Positions 17,507 to 26,250 of a stretch of 64,000 bases of DNA are shown in pieces (the first letter of the stretch is position 1; each line of letters opens with the position of its first letter). The notes below the pieces were generated by a model. That model did not search any database and was not told the DNA's origin. It saw nothing but the letters and a program-made list of their open reading frames with translations. The translations under genes and the position numbers were made by a program. The DNA comes from Marinococcus luteus (GTDB lineage Bacteria > Bacillota > Bacilli > Bacillales > Marinococcaceae): positions 124,001-188,000 of the forward strand of contig NZ_FNNC01000002.1 in assembly GCF_900106595.1 (NCBI RefSeq), in the 5' to 3' direction.

Positions 17507-18394
17507 ATGACCGACCAGGTCCGTATAGGAGTTATCCAGGCTTCCAACGACGTCGAAGGCAGTGCCTCTGTTCAGGAGCATAAAGAAAAAGCGATTGAAA
17601 AACACATACACATGGTTCGTGAAGCTGCCGCACAAGGAGCACAGATTATCGGGCTGCAGGAAATATTCTACGGGCCTTATTTCTGCTCCGAACAATCGAT
17701 GAAGTGGTACGAAGCAGCCGAACAGGTTCCGGAAGGGCCGACCACCCAGCTGTTTCAGGAGCTCGCTAAAGAGCTCGACACCGTGATTGTGCTGCCGGTC
17801 TATGAACGTGAAGGCATCGCCGCTTACTATAATACCGCCGCCGTCATTGATGCAGACGGATCGTACTTAGGAAAATACCGGAAAAATCATATTCCCCATG
17901 TTGCTGCCGGTAATGAAGGCTACGGCTTTTGGGAAAAATTTTATTTTAAACCGGGCAATCTCGGCTATCCGGTGTTTGACACAGCTTATGCGAAAGTCGG
18001 CGTTTATATCTGCTACGACCGGCACTTCCCGGAAGGGGCCCGGCTGCTGGGGCTGAACGGCGCCGAAGTTGTTTTCAACCCATCGGCCACAGTCGCCGGC
18101 ACCTCCGAATACCTCTGGAAGCTGGAGCAGCCGGCCCATGCCGTCGCCAACGGTTATTATCTGGCTGCGATTAACAGAGTCGGCTACGAAGCTCCCTGGA
18201 ACATGGGTGAATTTTACGGCCAGTCCTACGTGGTCGACCCCCGCGGTGACTTTGTCGGTATCGCAAGCCGTGATCAGGATGAAGTCCTTGTCGCAGACAT
18301 GGACAAAGAAATGATCCGGGAGGTGCGGAACGCCTGGCAGTTTTACCGCGATCGCCGGCCCGAAACGTACGGCTCCATGAGCGCCCTACTTTAA
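17507..18394 (+). CDS. pydC: Beta-ureidopropionase, nitrilase superfamily
   Basis: A 295-residue carbon-nitrogen hydrolase that cleaves N-carbamoyl-beta-alanine to beta-alanine, CO2 and ammonia. The catalytic triad is visible: Glu in LQEIFYGPYFC, Lys in KYRKNHIPH and Cys in VGVYICYDRHFPEG. Close similarity in layout to eukaryotic beta-ureidopropionase makes this the best call over N-carbamoylputrescine amidase. The start at 17507 is supported by GAAAGGGGAT; 22 upstream codons lack a ribosome site. A TATACT (17468-17473) is a plausible -10 without a good -35, as in activator-dependent promoters. First gene of the six-gene pyrimidine catabolism operon running to 24368. Confidence 0.9.
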   Translation: MTDQVRIGVIQASNDVEGSASVQEHKEKAIEKHIHMVREAAAQGAQIIGLQEIFYGPYFCSEQSMKWYEAAEQVPEGPTTQLFQELAKELDTVIVLPVYEREGIAAYYNTAAVIDADGSYLGKYRKNHIPHVAAGNEGYGFWEKFYFKPGNLGYPVFDTAYAKVGVYICYDRHFPEGARLLGLNGAEVVFNPSATVAGTSEYLWKLEQPAHAVANGYYLAAINRVGYEAPWNMGEFYGQSYVVDPRGDFVGIASRDQDEVLVADMDKEMIREVRNAWQFYRDRRPETYGSMSALL

Positions 18395-18414
18395 AACCCG
18401 AAAGGAGTTTTACC

Positions 18415-19788
18415 ATGTCCAACCACCGCTCGGATGCATGGATTTCCACTGAACAGCTTCAGGAAAATTTCGCTGAAGTAAACAGCCCTCTTTCCACGAC
18501 CCATGCCGTCAAGGAATCGAACCGCTGTCTCTTTTGCTACGATGCGCCCTGTATTCAGGCCTGTCCGACAGGCATAGACATTCCTTCTTTTATTAAAAAA
18601 ATAGCCTCCGGCAATTTAAAAGGCTCCGCAGTCACAATTATGGATGCAAATCCTGTCGGAGCGAGCTGTGCACGCGTTTGTCCGACCGAGGAATTATGCG
18701 AAGGCGCCTGTGTATTAAACGGCGAATCTGAGCCAATCATGATTGGCGATCTGCAGCGCTACGCCACGGATTGGGCCATCCGCAATGAGCAGGTGCTGTT
18801 TGAAGCGGGTCCTTCCACATCCAAACATATCGCAATTGTCGGCAGCGGCCCCGCCGGACTGGCAGCGGCCCGGGAACTCGCCCGGTTTGGGCATCAGGTG
18901 ACGATTTTTGAAGCCGACGACGAACCCGGGGGCCTGAACCGTTACGGCATTGTTTCCTTCCGCCTCCCCGTTGATATCGTGAAATGGGAAATCGACCAGA
19001 TTGTGAATATGGGCGTAACGATCCGCACGAACACCGCAGTCGGAAAAGACATTTCTCCCGAAGAACTCCGGGAGCAGTTTGATTCCATCATTATCGCTGT
19101 CGGTATGGGGAGCGTTCCGGAGCTTCATATGGAAGGGGAGGACGCTTCCGGCGTGTATGACGCTGTTGATTTCGTACGATCCACCAAGGACGGCACGTTT
19201 TCCAGAAACCTCGCCGGCAAGCGGGTGGCCGTTATCGGCGCCGGCAACACGGCAGTTGACGCAGCCACCTGCTCCACCCGTCTCGGTGCTGAACACGTCA
19301 GTATAGTTTACAGACGGACAAAAAATGAAATGACCGCCTACCCGTTCGAATTTGAATTTGCCAAGCAGGACGGCATCGCCTTTCAATGGCTTACTTCCCC
19401 GGTAAAAATCGAAAAAAATGACCACGGGGAAGTCTCCGGCCTTGAATGCGTGCAGATGGAGCTCGGCGAAGCAGACCAGGACGGACGCCAGCGTCCGGTC
19501 CCGATCCAAAATTCCAACTTTATGATGGATGTTGATGTTGTTATACGGGCCATCGGCCAGGAGCGGCTGCAGGATACGATCGCCATGTTCGGCCTTGAGC
19601 ATACAGACGGCGTCGTGACTGTGGATGCCTCCTACGCCGCATCCGAACCGAACCATTTTGCCGTCGGGGACGTCGTATTTGGCAGCGGCCAGGGAGAAGC
19701 GATGGTCGTAAGTGCAGCAGAGCAGGGAAAGCAGGCAGCCTATACTATTCACCAGCAGCTTTCGGCAGGTACTCAGGCAGCAGGCTGA
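18415..19788 (+). CDS. preT: NAD-dependent dihydropyrimidine dehydrogenase subunit PreT
   Basis: A 457-residue flavin/iron-sulfur oxidoreductase subunit corresponding to the N-terminal half of animal dihydropyrimidine dehydrogenase. The N-terminal domain has two cysteine clusters, CLFCYDAPCIQACPTGID (about residues 40-57) and CARVCPTEELCEGAC; then an FAD Rossmann motif IVGSGPAGLAAARELA (about 140), a NAD motif VAVIGAGNTAVDAA (about 272) and a C-terminal FAD-binding GDVVFGSGQGEAMV. It passes electrons between NAD(H) and PreA for uracil/thymine reduction. AAAGGAG precedes the ATG, 20 bases after pydC. Confidence 0.93.
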   Translation: MSNHRSDAWISTEQLQENFAEVNSPLSTTHAVKESNRCLFCYDAPCIQACPTGIDIPSFIKKIASGNLKGSAVTIMDANPVGASCARVCPTEELCEGACVLNGESEPIMIGDLQRYATDWAIRNEQVLFEAGPSTSKHIAIVGSGPAGLAAARELARFGHQVTIFEADDEPGGLNRYGIVSFRLPVDIVKWEIDQIVNMGVTIRTNTAVGKDISPEELREQFDSIIIAVGMGSVPELHMEGEDASGVYDAVDFVRSTKDGTFSRNLAGKRVAVIGAGNTAVDAATCSTRLGAEHVSIVYRRTKNEMTAYPFEFEFAKQDGIAFQWLTSPVKIEKNDHGEVSGLECVQMELGEADQDGRQRPVPIQNSNFMMDVDVVIRAIGQERLQDTIAMFGLEHTDGVVTVDASYAASEPNHFAVGDVVFGSGQGEAMVVSAAEQGKQAAYTIHQQLSAGTQAAG

Positions 19789-19813
19789 ACCATAATCTGA
19801 AAGGAGTGTTTTC

Positions 19814-21091
19814 ATGGCAGATTTAACGACCAATGTCGCCGGCATCCGTTCCCCGAACCCCTTCTGGCTCGCATCCGCACCTCCAACCAACAGCGGGTAC
19901 CAGGTACAGCGCGCTTTCGAAGCAGGCTGGGGCGGTGCTGTGTGGAAAACGATGGGAGACCCTATCCTGAACGTTTCCTCCCGTTTTTCCGCCGTGTCAT
20001 TTGGCGGAAACCAGGTAGCCGGATTCAATAATATTGAGCTGATTTCCGACCGGCCGCTTGAAGTGAACCTAAGGGAAATTGAAGAAACGAAACGTCTTTA
20101 CCCAGAGCATGCAATTATCGGCTCCTTAATGGTGGAACCGGACCGGGACAAGTGGCATGAAATCGTCAAAAGAGTCGAAGCAGCCGGGGTCGACGGCCTC
20201 GAGCTCAACTTCGGCTGTCCGCACGGAATGGCCGAACGGGGAATGGGCTCAGCGTCCGGCCAGGTGCCGGAGCTCGTCCGCCAGCAGACGGCCTGGGTGA
20301 AAGAAGTAGCCCGGACCCCGGTGATCGTCAAACTAACGCCGAACATTACGGACATTACGTTCACGGCTAAAGCCGCCGTCGAGGGCGGAGCCGATGCCGT
20401 CAGCATGATCAATACTATTAACAGCCTTTCCGGCGTCGATCTTGATTCCTGGAATACTATTCCGAACGTGGACGGCAAAGGTGCCCACGGCGGCTACTGC
20501 GGTCCCGCCGTCAAGCCGATCGCTTTGAATATGGTCGGGGAATGCGCCAGAACGCCGGGCATCGATGTGCCTATTTCCGGCATGGGCGGTGTGTCCAGCT
20601 GGCAGGAAGCCGCGGAATTTATGCTTATGGGCGCTTCGAACGTCCAGGTGTGTACGGCAGCTATGCATCACGGCTTCCGTATTGTTGAAGATATGATCGA
20701 CGGCCTCAGCAACTACATGGACGAAAAAGGTCTTGCCTCTCTCGATCAGCTGATCGGGCAGACCGTGCCGAAGTATTCCGACTGGGGCGACCTTGATCTT
20801 ACCTACCGGGTTGCCGCTAAAATCAATAACGATGTCTGTATTAACTGCAACAAGTGCTACATTGCCTGTGAAGATACGTCCCATCAGTGCATTGATATGC
20901 TGAAAGATGAGGACGGCAACGATATACTCCGGGTGCGCGAAGATGACTGCGTCGGCTGTAACCTGTGCTCCATCGTCTGTCCGGTGGACGGCGCCATCGA
21001 CATGGTGGAAGTCGCCAGAAAGGTCGGCGATGAGCCGATGACATGGAACGAACGCCAGCAGCTGATGGCAAATGCCGGGTCTAATCAATAA
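19814..21091 (+). CDS. preA: NAD-dependent dihydropyrimidine dehydrogenase subunit PreA
   Basis: A 425-residue FMN/iron-sulfur subunit that reduces uracil or thymine at the 5,6 bond, the first step of the reductive route. The TIM-barrel part has IRSPNPFWLASAPPTN, LELNFGCPHGMAERGMG and VIVKLTPNITD; the C-terminal ferredoxin-like part has two 4Fe-4S motifs, CINCNKCYIAC and CVGCNLCSIVC. At the loop that holds the catalytic cysteine in the animal enzyme (there GLACGQ, from memory) this protein reads GSASGQ, with Ser. AAAGGAG precedes the ATG; spacing to preT is 25 bases. Confidence 0.93.
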   Translation: MADLTTNVAGIRSPNPFWLASAPPTNSGYQVQRAFEAGWGGAVWKTMGDPILNVSSRFSAVSFGGNQVAGFNNIELISDRPLEVNLREIEETKRLYPEHAIIGSLMVEPDRDKWHEIVKRVEAAGVDGLELNFGCPHGMAERGMGSASGQVPELVRQQTAWVKEVARTPVIVKLTPNITDITFTAKAAVEGGADAVSMINTINSLSGVDLDSWNTIPNVDGKGAHGGYCGPAVKPIALNMVGECARTPGIDVPISGMGGVSSWQEAAEFMLMGASNVQVCTAAMHHGFRIVEDMIDGLSNYMDEKGLASLDQLIGQTVPKYSDWGDLDLTYRVAAKINNDVCINCNKCYIACEDTSHQCIDMLKDEDGNDILRVREDDCVGCNLCSIVCPVDGAIDMVEVARKVGDEPMTWNERQQLMANAGSNQ

Positions 21092-21106
21092 CAGGAGGAG
21101 ATAATT

Positions 21107-22528
21107 TTGGCAAAAACGATTATCAAAAACGGTACCATTGTGACGGCGAGCGACGAATACGAGGCAGATATTCTTATCGAAGATGAAAAAATTACGACTA
21201 TAGGTAAAAATCTCCAGGAAACCGATGCAGAAATCGTCGATGCCTCCGGCCAGTACATTTTTCCAGGAGGAGTGGATCCGCACACCCACCTCGAAATGCC
21301 GTTTGGAGGCACCGTTTCAAAGGACGACTTCGAAAGCGGCTCGATCGCTGCCGCTTTTGGCGGAACGACGAGCGTAATCGATTTCTGTCTGACAAGTAAG
21401 GACAAGCCGCTCAGCTCCTCCATTCAGGAATGGCATGATAAATCCCAGGGACGTTCCGTGATTGATTACGGCTTTCACCTGATGATTACGCAAATGAATG
21501 AAGACGTGCTTGACCAGCTTCCTTCGATCATTCAAAACGACGGCATTACGTCCTTCAAGGTATTTATGGCCTACAAAAATGTGTTTCAGGCCGATGACGA
21601 AACGCTTTACCGCACGCTGCTTGCTGCCAAAGAGCTCGGTGCACTCGTCATGGTCCATGCCGAAAACGGCGACGTGATTCAGCATTTGACCGAAGAAGCG
21701 CTCGCTGCCGGCAACACCGAGCCTATTTACCACGCCCGCACCCGCCCGTCCGAAATCGAAGGAGAAGCCACCGGCCGTGCAGCCCGTTTCACCGGGCTTG
21801 CTGACTCTCAGCTGTATGTCGTTCACGTTTCCTGTGCCGATGCCGCGGAAGAAATCCGCAAAGCGCGCCGCAAAGGCGCCAACGTCTGGGGCGAAACGTG
21901 TCCGCAGTACCTCGTGCTTGATGAAAGCTACATGGACCAGCCCGGATTCGAAGGCGCCAAGTATGTATGGAGCCCGCCGCTTCGTGAAAAATGGAACCAG
22001 GAGGAGCTCTGGACGGCGATTAAAAACGGAGATCTCTCAACCATCGGCTCCGATCAGTGCTCGTTTGACTTTAACGGCCAGAAGGACCTCGGCAAGGACG
22101 ATTTTACAAAAATTCCAAACGGCGGCCCGATGATTGAAGACCGGATGAGTATTCTTTACTCAGAAGGAGTGGCCAAAGGCAGAATTTCTCGTCAGCAGTT
22201 TGTTGATATCACCTCGACGAAAAGTGCCAAGCTGTTCGGCCTCTATCCGGACAAAGGAACAATTGCTGTTGGCGCTGATGCCGACCTTGTGCTTTTCAAC
22301 CCGGGCGAAAGCCGGACCATTTCGGTCAAAACGCAGCTCATGGCGGTTGATTACAACGCCTTTGAAGGCATGGAAGTGCAGGGCGTGATTGAGTCTGTCA
22401 TGGTACGCGGCCGGTTTGTTGTCCGCGACCGGAAGCTGGAGGCTGAACCAGGCTACGGTAAATACATGAAACGCAAGCCTTTCGCTTTAGGAAGCAGCTC
22501 CAAAACCGCTGCCTCCACGTCAGTGTAA
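21107..22528 (+). CDS. hydA: Dihydropyrimidinase (hydantoinase family)
   Basis: A 473-residue cyclic amidohydrolase that opens dihydrouracil to N-carbamoyl-beta-alanine. Metal ligands are visible: GGVDPHTHLEMPFGG (His-x-His), the carbamylated Lys in SFKVFMAYKN, His in MVHAENGD, His in YVVHVSCADA, and Asp in STIGSDQCSF. The start is TTG at 21107 with AGGAGG seven bases upstream, giving MAKTIIKNGTI; no ATG is suitably placed. It sits 15 bases after preA in the pathway order of reactions. Confidence 0.94.
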   Translation: MAKTIIKNGTIVTASDEYEADILIEDEKITTIGKNLQETDAEIVDASGQYIFPGGVDPHTHLEMPFGGTVSKDDFESGSIAAAFGGTTSVIDFCLTSKDKPLSSSIQEWHDKSQGRSVIDYGFHLMITQMNEDVLDQLPSIIQNDGITSFKVFMAYKNVFQADDETLYRTLLAAKELGALVMVHAENGDVIQHLTEEALAAGNTEPIYHARTRPSEIEGEATGRAARFTGLADSQLYVVHVSCADAAEEIRKARRKGANVWGETCPQYLVLDESYMDQPGFEGAKYVWSPPLREKWNQEELWTAIKNGDLSTIGSDQCSFDFNGQKDLGKDDFTKIPNGGPMIEDRMSILYSEGVAKGRISRQQFVDITSTKSAKLFGLYPDKGTIAVGADADLVLFNPGESRTISVKTQLMAVDYNAFEGMEVQGVIESVMVRGRFVVRDRKLEAEPGYGKYMKRKPFALGSSSKTAASTSV

Positions 22529-22656
22529 TATGCCCGGGGTCTATTCTTCCCCTTCTTCCTCTGTTTCTTTTGGACTGGTGTTTGTCCATGACGATGCAGG
22601 TATATTGTTTACCCGCAGGTAAAAATTTTAAGAAACAGAAAGGATGACGATGATTC

Positions 22657-24126
22657 ATGAAAGATAACAGCTACTTAAAATCTCCGGACCTTATGCCGGT
22701 GGGCCATGATAAACGGAAAATCAGCACCTTCGGCTTTGCCGTTATGTGGGTCGGGATGGCGGTCGTCCTTGCGGCCTTCGCCATTGGCGGAGAAGGCGTC
22801 TCCTCCCTTCCTCTCGGCTGGGTTATCTTCGCTTCCCTGATCGGGTGTGTGGCTATCGGATTGTTTATCACAATCGTCGGAGATATCGGCATTGAACACG
22901 GGTTATCCTTTCCTGTCTATATGCGGGCTCCCTTCGGTACGATCGGTACTCACCTTCCCTCTGTGACCAGAGGGATTGCCGCCTCGTTCTGGTTCGGGAT
23001 CAACACATACTTCGGCTCCACCGCGATGAACGGTATTTTGAATATATTGACCGGTTTTGATAACTGGGCCGTCTGTTACGCCCTGTTTGCCGGTGCCCAG
23101 CTGATCAATACGGCCATCGGCATCAAGGCTGTGGAACGGTTTGCTGACTTTGCCGCTCCCGCGATCATTCTGATTTCGATCTGGATGTACATTGTGCTTA
23201 CCGGAGAAGCATCCGCCCAGGGAACGAACGTATGGAACTGGGACGGTATCGAGGCTGGAGCCGGCTCTGCCGTAACTGCTTTTGTGATTGTTATCTTTGC
23301 CAACATGGGATTTTGGAGCACACTCGCGACAGATATCCCTTCGCTGAGCCGGTTTATTAAAGCCCCAAAATATGAACGCAACTGGTTTAAAAGAAACCGG
23401 GGCACGATGGTCGGAAGCATGATCGCCCTTCCCCTCGTGCAGACATTCATGGTAGTCATCGGCGCCATCTGCTTTATTGCTCTCGGCAATTTTGATCCGG
23501 TCGTAGCTCTTCAGCAGACAGCTGGCGGACTCGTACTCGCAGTGCTTCTGCTCATGATCGTGCTTGCTCAGTGGTCCACCAACACCAGTGCAAACGTTAT
23601 TCCCGCAGCGACGATTTTTTCCAACATCGGCGGACCGAAAATTCCATTCTTTGTTGGTGTGTTTATGGCAGGCGTTATCGGGACTGCTGCCCAGCCGTGG
23701 TTGATTTTCAGCGTGCTTGACACCGTTCTTCTCGTAGTAGGAGGCGTCCTTTCCGCCGTGGTCGGTATCCTGGTATCGGACTACTACGTTCTCCGGAAAC
23801 GCCGGGTGAACGTGCCAGACCTCTACAAGCACACCGGCCAGTATCGTTACTTTAAAGGCATCAACGCCGCCGGCCTGATTTCCTGGGCTGTCGGGGGCGC
23901 CGTCGCTATTTTCTTTATCAACTTTTCTTTTATTGCCGGGTTCTTTGCCGGCGGCATCTGCTATTACTTCCTCGCCAAGTACTGGTGGTTCAAAAAGTAT
24001 AAGCAGGTGGAAATCGAGGATCCGAGCGATGATAAATACCTCGGTATCACTGTCGGAAGAGACTGGGAAGTGCCCGCAGACGAAGCAGAAGAAGAAGCCA
24101 AACCAGATGTTGCCAGCATGAAATAG
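22657..24126 (+). CDS. NCS1-family nucleobase permease (uracil/dihydropyrimidine importer)
   Basis: A 489-residue transporter with about 12 membrane spans and the NCS1 signatures: a long N-terminal MWVGMAV helix, SFPVYMRAPFGTIGTHLPS (about residues 82-100), WFGINTYFGS and ATDIPSLSRF. NCS1 proteins are cation symporters for uracil, cytosine, allantoin or hydantoins; its place in this operon points to uracil, thymine or dihydropyrimidines. AAAGGATG serves as ribosome site. A 128-base gap separates it from hydA, containing TTTGTCC and a GTTTACC/GGTAAA dyad, so an internal promoter is possible. Confidence 0.9.
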   Translation: MKDNSYLKSPDLMPVGHDKRKISTFGFAVMWVGMAVVLAAFAIGGEGVSSLPLGWVIFASLIGCVAIGLFITIVGDIGIEHGLSFPVYMRAPFGTIGTHLPSVTRGIAASFWFGINTYFGSTAMNGILNILTGFDNWAVCYALFAGAQLINTAIGIKAVERFADFAAPAIILISIWMYIVLTGEASAQGTNVWNWDGIEAGAGSAVTAFVIVIFANMGFWSTLATDIPSLSRFIKAPKYERNWFKRNRGTMVGSMIALPLVQTFMVVIGAICFIALGNFDPVVALQQTAGGLVLAVLLLMIVLAQWSTNTSANVIPAATIFSNIGGPKIPFFVGVFMAGVIGTAAQPWLIFSVLDTVLLVVGGVLSAVVGILVSDYYVLRKRRVNVPDLYKHTGQYRYFKGINAAGLISWAVGGAVAIFFINFSFIAGFFAGGICYYFLAKYWWFKKYKQVEIEDPSDDKYLGITVGRDWEVPADEAEEEAKPDVASMK

Positions 24127-24140
24127 GAGGAGCGCCGCTT

Positions 24141-24368
24141 ATGAAAGAACACGATCACTTTTTAATCGAAAAAGATCAGATTGACGAACTGCTGAACGAC
24201 GGTTTTTCCATTGGAGGTGTATCGGAAAACCTCGAAGGCACATTTGTCCGCTTTCAAAAGGAAGCCGAAACCTTTACCCTTCACCTCGAAAGCCCGGATG
24301 CCCGCAAATATTTTGCCTTTTTGTTAAAGCAGCGGGCCGCCAGTGCTTCGTCGGAAAGTTTATCTTAG
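24141..24368 (+). CDS. Small acidic protein of unknown function in the pyrimidine operon (75 aa)
   Basis: A 75-residue soluble protein with no recognised domain. It begins MKEHDHFLIEKDQIDELL and has alternating charged and hydrophobic residues suggesting a small alpha/beta fold. A strong ribosome site (TAGGAGGAG) and a 14-base gap from the permease stop show it is a real last gene of the operon. A bidirectional terminator follows. It might assist the permease or an enzyme of the pathway, but nothing in the sequence decides this. Confidence 0.75.
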   Translation: MKEHDHFLIEKDQIDELLNDGFSIGGVSENLEGTFVRFQKEAETFTLHLESPDARKYFAFLLKQRAASASSESLS

Positions 24369-24375
24369 CAGGCAA

Positions 24376-24403
24376 AAAGAAGGAAGCCGCGGCTTCCTTC
24401 TTT
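24376..24403. terminator. Bidirectional terminator between the pyrimidine operon and pucR
   Basis: Near-perfect palindrome AAAGAAGGAAGCC / GGCTTCCTTCTTT around GC, ending in T-runs on both strands. It serves two convergent transcripts. Confidence 0.85.
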
Positions 24404-24406
24404 ACG

Positions 24407-26029
24407 TTATTCAACACTTCCATATTTGTATTCATACGCATGGATGGCCAGTTCAATCGAAAGGCGCTTCGGCGCCTCCAAAATATCCTCCCCGAGCAGC
24501 TCCTGAATTTTATCCAGCCGGTGATACAGCGTCTGACGGACAACAAACAGCCGTTTCGCTGTCGCCTGCTTTGACCCGAAGCACTCCAGGTATACTTTTA
24601 ATGTCTGCAGCAGGCGGACATTTTTTTGAGCGTCGTACGAGATCACCTCACCAAGATAATCCTGAATATAATCCTCAAGATCCCCCTGTTCCTCCATATA
24701 ATGCACCGTTCGCAGAAGATGCAGATTTTCATAAAACGGCATCACCAGCCGTCCGATTTTCCGCTGAATCGTCATCGTTTCCTTCGCCGTTTCAAAGCTC
24801 CGCCATATTTGGGATGTCTGTTTTAAACACTTCCCAAACGCTGCGAAATCATACAGCTGTTTGTCTTCCTGTGCCTCTGTTTTCCGCAGCTGCTCAAACG
24901 CTTTATACATCCGTTTGGAAAACGATTCCCGTTTTGACTTGGCGGTGTCGAGCAGCACATACACCGGCCCCTGCGGCAGTACGGTGGATAAAAACAATAT
25001 CTGTTTTTCCTCAAATGCCGCTCTTGCCACCATGGCTTTTTGAACGTACCATGCTTCAAGCGCTGACGCAGAAAGTGACAGGTGCGACGTCTCCATCACA
25101 CATACACAGGCCTCTGAAAACTCTTCGCGTCCGTAGTGGCTGATCAGATGGCGGCGCAGCTTTTCCTCATGGTGATCCCCGCTCAGCCATTCGTGGATCC
25201 ACATCTCATCCCGGTACCGCTTCCGCTCTTCCATATAGGCTGTGCGCATTACCTCCTGGGCTACCGCTGTCGCACACCTGTCCACGGCCAGTTCTTCAAA
25301 TGACGTAAGCTCCCGACCGTTTCCGTACACAACAATATCGGCAAAATACTGATCGAGCACCATGATCGGCTTGTGCATAACAAAAACCCTGTCTTCCATT
25401 TTATTCTCAAGCCACCGGCTGACAAACTGCTGCTCGCGTGCCGCTGTGACTTCCGGAACGAATTCACTTTCCCCCTGCACCGGAAGATAAAATAAATCCA
25501 GTCCGGTCTGGGCGTTCAGCTCCTGCAGGAGGGCTCTCACCCCGCGGCCGTGCAAAAGCATCTGGTTAAATGTCTGGGACAATATTTCCAAATCCCGCAT
25601 CAGCGTATACTGCCTATGAATAAAAAACGAATGCAGATCCTGCGTAATGTCCACATAGCGCACCTGCTCATGAAATAGAATCAGTGGAAAATCCCACGCT
25701 TTTGCTGTTTGTATCATCGCTTCCGGCAGCCGGTCCGTATATGTACCCAGTTCAATACAAAGCCCCGCGGCACCGCTTTCAATCAGCTGATTTAAAAAAG
25801 ACAGGGAAAGCTCCTCATCATTATGCCAGCCCAACCCGGTCGTTAAAATCAATTCTTTTCCGTTCAGCAGCTGCTCCACATCAGCTACTTCGATGACATG
25901 CACCCAGTCAACCGTCCGTTTTAAGGCCTCGTCGCTTCCAATAAACGTAATATGCTGAAATATCGGCCGTTCCAATATTTCTTTTAACGTAATCTGTTTG
26001 GCGGCAGTCGATTCATATACTTGCTGCAC
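24407..26029 (-). CDS. PucR-family transcriptional regulator
   Basis: A 540-residue regulator. The N-terminal PucR ligand domain (about 10-135) contains TFIGSDEALKRTVDWVHV and GKELILTTGLGW; a middle GGDEF-like/CdaR-type segment follows; the C-terminal PucR helix-turn-helix (about 470-535) has LLQTLKVYLECFGSKQATAKRLFVVRQTLYHRLDKI-type organisation. Family members sense nitrogen metabolites and control purine or pyrimidine catabolism. Start is GTG at 26029 with AGGAGG upstream. It is convergent with the pyrimidine operon and divergent from bioY; the obvious target is the operon at 17507-24368, and possibly itself through the dyad at 26097. Confidence 0.9.
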   Translation of the reverse strand: MQQVYESTAAKQITLKEILERPIFQHITFIGSDEALKRTVDWVHVIEVADVEQLLNGKELILTTGLGWHNDEELSLSFLNQLIESGAAGLCIELGTYTDRLPEAMIQTAKAWDFPLILFHEQVRYVDITQDLHSFFIHRQYTLMRDLEILSQTFNQMLLHGRGVRALLQELNAQTGLDLFYLPVQGESEFVPEVTAAREQQFVSRWLENKMEDRVFVMHKPIMVLDQYFADIVVYGNGRELTSFEELAVDRCATAVAQEVMRTAYMEERKRYRDEMWIHEWLSGDHHEEKLRRHLISHYGREEFSEACVCVMETSHLSLSASALEAWYVQKAMVARAAFEEKQILFLSTVLPQGPVYVLLDTAKSKRESFSKRMYKAFEQLRKTEAQEDKQLYDFAAFGKCLKQTSQIWRSFETAKETMTIQRKIGRLVMPFYENLHLLRTVHYMEEQGDLEDYIQDYLGEVISYDAQKNVRLLQTLKVYLECFGSKQATAKRLFVVRQTLYHRLDKIQELLGEDILEAPKRLSIELAIHAYEYKYGSVE

Positions 26030-26096
26030 AGCGATTCCTCCTGTTAAAAGTATATTTTTTCTTTATTATAATTGTTCTGCTGGCACCATAGCGGCT

Positions 26097-26119
26097 CAGT
26101 GTGACATTTTGTCACACTG
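26097..26119. promoter_or_regulatory. Perfect 10-bp inverted repeat in the pucR promoter region
   Basis: CAGTGTGACA-TTT-TGTCACACTG, both arms exact. A minus-strand TATAAT at 26065-26070 is a good -10 for pucR, which puts the dyad centre near -49, an activator-like position. The half-site TGTCACA recurs at 17443-17449 ahead of pydC. This is the best candidate for the PucR-type regulator binding site. Confidence 0.6.
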
Positions 26120-26175
26120 TTTCTTCTTTCTTCCGCACTACTGCCGACCCCGATTTGACAAATTGACCAGTTTTC

Positions 26176-26226
26176 GTAAACCATTTTTAAAATCCAGTTG
26201 ACAAATAGCTGATTTCTTTCTATCCT
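26176..26226 (+). promoter_or_regulatory. SigA promoter of bioY overlapped by a BirA-like operator
   Basis: TTGACA (26198-26203), 17-bp spacer, TATCCT (26221-26226): an excellent SigA promoter 25 bases before the bioY start. The half-sites GTAAAC (26176-26181) and GTTGAC (26197-26202) are 15 bases apart and form an imperfect dyad like the GTTAAC-N15-GTTAAC arrangement of Bacillus BirA operators. The right half overlaps the -35. Promoter call is firm; the BirA assignment is inference. Confidence 0.6.
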
Positions 26227-26250
26227 TAGAAATCAGTGAGGTGAACATAG

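Noticed and set aside
18715-20028. Long open frame on the minus strand opposite preT (437 codons)
   Set aside because: It mirrors the preT frame, has no ribosome site, and its composition is typical of an antisense shadow. preT and the start of preA explain the region fully.
20333-21289. Long minus-strand frame opposite preA
   Set aside because: Shadow of preA with no family features and no ribosome site.
24376-24403. Operator site
   Set aside because: It is a palindrome, but its place between convergent stops and the flanking T-runs make it a terminator.
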